DNA of 64,000 nt, taken from NCBI RefSeq assembly GCF_002483205.1, contig NZ_DLHM01000001.1, forward strand, positions 62,001 through 126,000. The letters run 5' to 3'. Positions 61,401 through 64,000 of the stretch are shown piece after piece. The notes under the pieces are model-generated. The model did no database searches. It was not told where the DNA came from and worked only from the letters and a program-made list of their open reading frames with translations. The stretch is from Flavihumibacter sp. UBA7668. GTDB taxonomy: Bacteria > Bacteroidota > Bacteroidia > Chitinophagales > Chitinophagaceae. Each line of letters begins with the position of its first letter. Position 1 is the stretch's first letter. Both the position numbers and the translations under genes were made by a program.

Positions 61401-62508
61401 GGCACAATCGCAACTGGAAATTCAGGTAATTGATAATGGAATAGGCATCGCTCCCGACCAGCAGGAGAAGATTTTTGATCGCTTTTACCAGACAAGTTCA
61501 TCTGAACACATATTAAATCAGGGAAGCGGAATTGGACTTTCGATTACACGCGAGTTTGTTGAAATGCATGGAGGCACCATAACAGTGAAAGATGCACATC
61601 CGAAAGGATGTTGTTTTACTGTATTGCTTCCTGTAAAAACAAGTACAGCAGCTGTTACAGATCCAACACATGTATTGTCCGGAGCAGAAATGGCTCATCA
61701 TCTGTTCAAAAAACCCACCATATTACTGGTGGAGGATAACGACGATTTTCGTACCTATCTAAAAAGCAGTTTGGAAGAACATTTTACCATTCTGGAAGCT
61801 GTTCAGGGAATGGAAGGCTGGAAAAAAGTATTGAGTTCACATCCTGATCTGGTGGTAAGTGATATCAGCATGCCTTTATTATCCGGCATTGAACTTTGCC
61901 GGAAAATTAAAAGCGATACGCGTACCAGGCATATACCGGTTATTTTATTAACCGCACTGGAAGGAGAAGAAACCCAATTAAAAGCTTTGGAAACAGGTCC
62001 GAATGATTATATCACCAAACCATTTAATTACGATATTCTCTTTTCACGGATCAAAAACCTGTTGAATTATCAGTCTGTTGTGAAAGAAACCTACCAGAAA
62101 CAGGTGGAGGTTAATCCGTCTGAACCGGCTGTTGAAGCGGAACCGGAAGATCAGTTTATTCGAAAAGCATTGGCGATTATTGAAAAACACATGTCCAATT
62201 CAGAGTTTAATGTAGATAATCTGCGGCAGGAATTATTATTAAGCCGGACCAGTCTGTATAAAAAGGTATTGTCCTTAACCGGACAAACACCCATTGAGTT
62301 CATTCGTCAGATCCGTTTAAAAAGAGCGGCTCAATTACTGGAAAAATCCAATCATAATGTGACAGAAGTAGCCTATATGGTTGGATTCAATAACCCAAAA
62401 TACTTTGCACGATACTTTAAAGAGCAATTTGGACAGCTTCCCTCCCTCTATCAACAGGAGCGGAAAGCTAAAAATGTACCAAGTCCTGGTACTTTTCCAA
62501 CCGACTAA
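58402..62508 (+). CDS. Hybrid two-component sensor/regulator (HTCS type)
   Basis: A 1368-residue one-protein two-component system that typically senses glycan fragments in the periplasm and activates polysaccharide utilisation genes. In order: signal peptide (1-20), two seven-bladed propellers made of repeats such as GFMWFGTMSGLNRYDGYSFK and NLWIGSNGGGLIYFDR (about 25-680), a Y_Y_Y domain (about 720-795), one membrane helix (about 808-826), HisKA with SHEFRTPISL (H863), HATPase with GSGIGLSITREF, a receiver (phospho-acceptor D1154 in VSDISMP), and an AraC helix-turn-helix (about 1260-1362). The SusC gene 171 nt downstream is its probable target. Confidence 0.96.
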   Translation: MSRLLAFFVALVFPFVMNGQAPEYSFSQLDISNGLSNNQVNCIYKDTRGFMWFGTMSGLNRYDGYSFKTYKHSDQDSTTIMDDHVSLIFEGPDRKIWIRTQSTWNIYDPLTEKVSRRSDLYLLSKGLPIDGLVSILKQEKDFYFVYADAGIYHYSGEGKLRQLKQTRIEKGAPNPITSAALDSKKYLWLVRYNGLLEKYDTEQDKKLIQTQILQNQSVRFYQGLSLFIDKQDEIWIYQRSSTLGVYHYTPSRNSIQLLNEKSAPLTLSSSTITGIAQDQEGKIWIITDHGGINIINAERNKVQVLKTKEGDPSSIAENALYAVYPDNLGIMWLGTYKKGISYYDRNSLQFPLIKHRAADKNSLPFEDINSFVEDKAGNLWIGSNGGGLIYFDRKKNSFRQYRHQPNNENSLGNDVIVSLFLDHQDKLWIGTYQGGLDCFDGTTFRHYRHNEQDPHSIANDNVFAIYEDRNLNLWIGMLNSGLDRLDRTTNKFYHHNLAVPNTLHHDNVTSLTEDSRGNLWIGTSWGIDVLDKASGRFINYTAENSKLSYNSINGILEDNSGHIWIATHRGLNVLPRGLNDFISFNTKDGLPDNTILDILQDNQKKLWISTKSGLSKIEILQEQGKPIQIHCVNYNEHDGLQGREFNRYAAYKTRAGELIFGGAYGFNLFNPEQLKTNVSEPPVVLTDFQLFNRSVAVGEKVNNRSVLQQSISETKQLKLAHHQNDFSIQFAALGYSNSGKTRYAYMLEGFNKDWIISNGSTRTATYTNMDPGNYTFRIKVSNDDGSWNEHALELALTIAPPIWKTPWAYTFYVILVVTLFYFLRKEIIRREQVRMQLQVERQEAHRVKELDEMKTRFFTNVSHEFRTPISLILIPIQRLIKETAAGEMKNQFELINRNARRLLNMVNELLDFRRLQENELHLHATESDIIHYIQEVAASFNDMANNKHIEYRYQGITNPVLMLFDKDKLERILFNLLSNAFKFTPERGQVKVVVGIRQTEAQSQLEIQVIDNGIGIAPDQQEKIFDRFYQTSSSEHILNQGSGIGLSITREFVEMHGGTITVKDAHPKGCCFTVLLPVKTSTAAVTDPTHVLSGAEMAHHLFKKPTILLVEDNDDFRTYLKSSLEEHFTILEAVQGMEGWKKVLSSHPDLVVSDISMPLLSGIELCRKIKSDTRTRHIPVILLTALEGEETQLKALETGPNDYITKPFNYDILFSRIKNLLNYQSVVKETYQKQVEVNPSEPAVEAEPEDQFIRKALAIIEKHMSNSEFNVDNLRQELLLSRTSLYKKVLSLTGQTPIEFIRQIRLKRAAQLLEKSNHNVTEVAYMVGFNNPKYFARYFKEQFGQLPSLYQQERKAKNVPSPGTFPTD

Positions 62509-62679
62509 ACAAAACCACCCCATTAAAAGTCGAAAAAACACAGGCAGGCTAACATTTTGATACCCTTAAAGAACAGTTTAGCGTACCTGATTTTTTGGAT
62601 ACCGTAATAAATTAGTTCTCAGGTAATCGCGACGACTCGCTGATTCCGGATCATTTATAACGTTTCAATTTGCTTGCTT

Positions 62680-64000
62680 ATGCAAAAAACCAAAACTACA
62701 CGCAAGTGGGTTTCACACTTCTGCGTATTTCTGTTTGGCTTGTTATTGAGCCATTCCCTTTCCGCCCAAACCGAGGGCAAAAAAATTACCGGACGGATTC
62801 TCGATGTAAACAGGAAACCAGTTTCCGGGGCTACCATCATGGTAAAAAATACACAACGTGGTTACAATTCCGATCAGAATGGAGATTTTAGTCTGACGGC
62901 CAACCCGGGTGATATTCTTGTCATTTCCTACATTGGGATGGAAACGCGGGAAATTGGTGTGAGTTCGTCCACCACTACAATTGCAGTTACACTCCGGCAG
63001 GCGAATGCCAATATGAGTGAAGTGGTGGTAATCGGCTATGGTACTGCCAAGCGGGCCAACCTTACCAGTGCACAAACCACAGTTACTGCCAAAGAGATGG
63101 ATCGCACCATCAATACCACCCTGGAGCAGGCCATTCAGGGTCGTGCAGCCGGTGTGTATATTACCCAGAACTCGGGACAGCCAGGGGGTGGCATTTCGGT
63201 TAATATACGAGGGGTAAGTTCCATCACCGGTAATACGGAACCTTTGTATGTGATCGACGGTGTTCAAATTCAGAATAGCAATGTTGAATTTGGTAATGCC
63301 AGTTCAGCCAACCCAATAGCCGGATTGAACCCTTCTGATATTGAAGACATCCAGATATTACAGGGCCCCTCCGCATCTGCCATTTACGGATCAAGGGCAA
63401 CCAATGGCGTTGTACTGATTACAACCAAAAGAGGAAAAGCCGGTACCACCAAATTCAATTATGGTTTTCAGCACAGTATTCAAACTCCGCCAAAGAGAAT
63501 GGAAGTGATGAATCTGCGCCAATACGCCACCATGGTAAATCAGTTTCACGAAATTGCGGGGGGTGAAACACCTACTGAGTTTCTTGATCCCAGTTTATTG
63601 GGAAAAGGTACCGATTGGCAGGGAGAGTTGTTTAAGAATGCACCCATGCAAAAACACCAATTGAGCGCAAGTGGCGGTAATGAAAAAACAACCTTCTTCA
63701 TGTCGGGTGAATACCTGAAACAGGATGGAGTTGCTGCGGGTTCGGGATTCGATCGCGTTTCCGCCAGATTAAATGTGGACAATAAACCAACCAACTGGGC
63801 ACAGATCGGCATCAATTTAAGTGTCAATCGCACCAACGAAAACCTGACTACCAGCCAGGAGAATATTATTGCCAATGCCATCCGGTTAACTCCGCAGATC
63901 CCGGTTAAAAATTTTGATGGCAGCTGGGCGGGAGGTGATGAAAATAACGGAGCTAATCAGTTTGCGCCGGTAAACCCACTGGCAATTGCAGAGCTTACTA
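62680..64000 (+). CDS. SusC/RagA TonB-dependent receptor, 3' end beyond window
   Basis: The first 440 residues of a SusC-type outer membrane importer for oligosaccharides. It has a signal peptide (WVSHFCVFLFGLLLSHSLSA), a carboxypeptidase-D-like domain (GRILDVNRKPVSGATIMVKN and after, about 30-105), a TonB-box-like segment (MSEVVVIGYGTAKR), then the plug domain with GRAAGVYITQNSGQPGGGIS, VNIRGVSSITGNTEPLYVID and IYGSRATNGVVLITTKRGKAG, the RagA signature. Barrel strands follow and the frame is open at base 64000. A susD gene should follow outside the window. The 171-nt gap upstream shows no exact -7 box. Confidence 0.95.
   Translation, partial: MQKTKTTRKWVSHFCVFLFGLLLSHSLSAQTEGKKITGRILDVNRKPVSGATIMVKNTQRGYNSDQNGDFSLTANPGDILVISYIGMETREIGVSSSTTTIAVTLRQANANMSEVVVIGYGTAKRANLTSAQTTVTAKEMDRTINTTLEQAIQGRAAGVYITQNSGQPGGGISVNIRGVSSITGNTEPLYVIDGVQIQNSNVEFGNASSANPIAGLNPSDIEDIQILQGPSASAIYGSRATNGVVLITTKRGKAGTTKFNYGFQHSIQTPPKRMEVMNLRQYATMVNQFHEIAGGETPTEFLDPSLLGKGTDWQGELFKNAPMQKHQLSASGGNEKTTFFMSGEYLKQDGVAAGSGFDRVSARLNVDNKPTNWAQIGINLSVNRTNENLTTSQENIIANAIRLTPQIPVKNFDGSWAGGDENNGANQFAPVNPLAIAELT

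Overview
The window looks like chromosome of a member of the Bacteroidota, most likely Chitinophagaceae or a close relative. The grounds are a fused ccoN/ccoO oxidase gene, a type IX secretion C-terminal tail, a SusC-type receptor next to a hybrid two-component regulator, GH92 and GH125 mannosidases, weak Shine-Dalgarno sequences and several TAnnTTTG-like -7 boxes. No rRNA, tRNA, insertion sequence, integrase or CRISPR array was seen.

Layout. (1) 1-6.2 kb: partial galactokinase, a GH5-like lipoprotein, a CDF cation transporter, an M20 peptidase, an S4 RNA-binding protein and Hsp20. (2) 6.2-18.0 kb: a complete cbb3 oxidase locus (ccoI, ccoS, ccoNO, ccoQ, ccoP, ccoG, ccoH, a SafE-like gene). 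A receiver-CRP fusion regulator lies on its left and a PAS histidine kinase with a FixL-like histidine on its right, both on the opposite strand. (3) 18.4-23.6 kb: a T9SS-tailed protein, a PD40 propeller protein and an adaptor/permease/ATPase ABC exporter operon. (4) 23.6-28.7 kb: an ECF-type sigma factor, a membrane TPR protein, a TPR-CHAT protease and an Asp-rich lipoprotein. (5) 28.8-42.3 kb: trmD, a GNAT enzyme, GH125-GH92, a zinc peptidase, small envelope proteins, a ZIP transporter, a penicillin-acylase-like enzyme, ROK kinase-nagB, an oxidoreductase and a barrel-like protein. (6) 42.4-51.7 kb: an accessory region of small genes. It begins with three genes each bracketed by its own inverted repeats and goes on to an AraC regulator, DUF proteins, arr (rifampin ADP-ribosyltransferase), a VOC protein and two DHFR-like enzymes. 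(7) 51.9-56.6 kb: leuC-leuD-leuA-leuB. (8) 56.7-64.0 kb: a secreted propeller, a third DHFR-like protein, a 1368-residue hybrid sensor/regulator and the 5' part of a susC gene.

How the parts may work together. The oxidase locus holds structural, heme/copper maturation and probably sensing genes for low-oxygen respiration. The carbohydrate genes (GH5-like, GH92, GH125, ROK, nagB, galK, hybrid regulator, SusC) fit a glycan-degrading lifestyle, though they are scattered.

The most unusual structures are non-coding: two self-complementary elements built on an 11-bp tandem period, two related 45-bp palindromes next to minus-strand stop codons, and the inverted-repeat-bracketed gene array. The most interesting protein sets are the split FixL/receiver-CRP pair around the oxidase and the sigma/TPR/CHAT/lipoprotein module.
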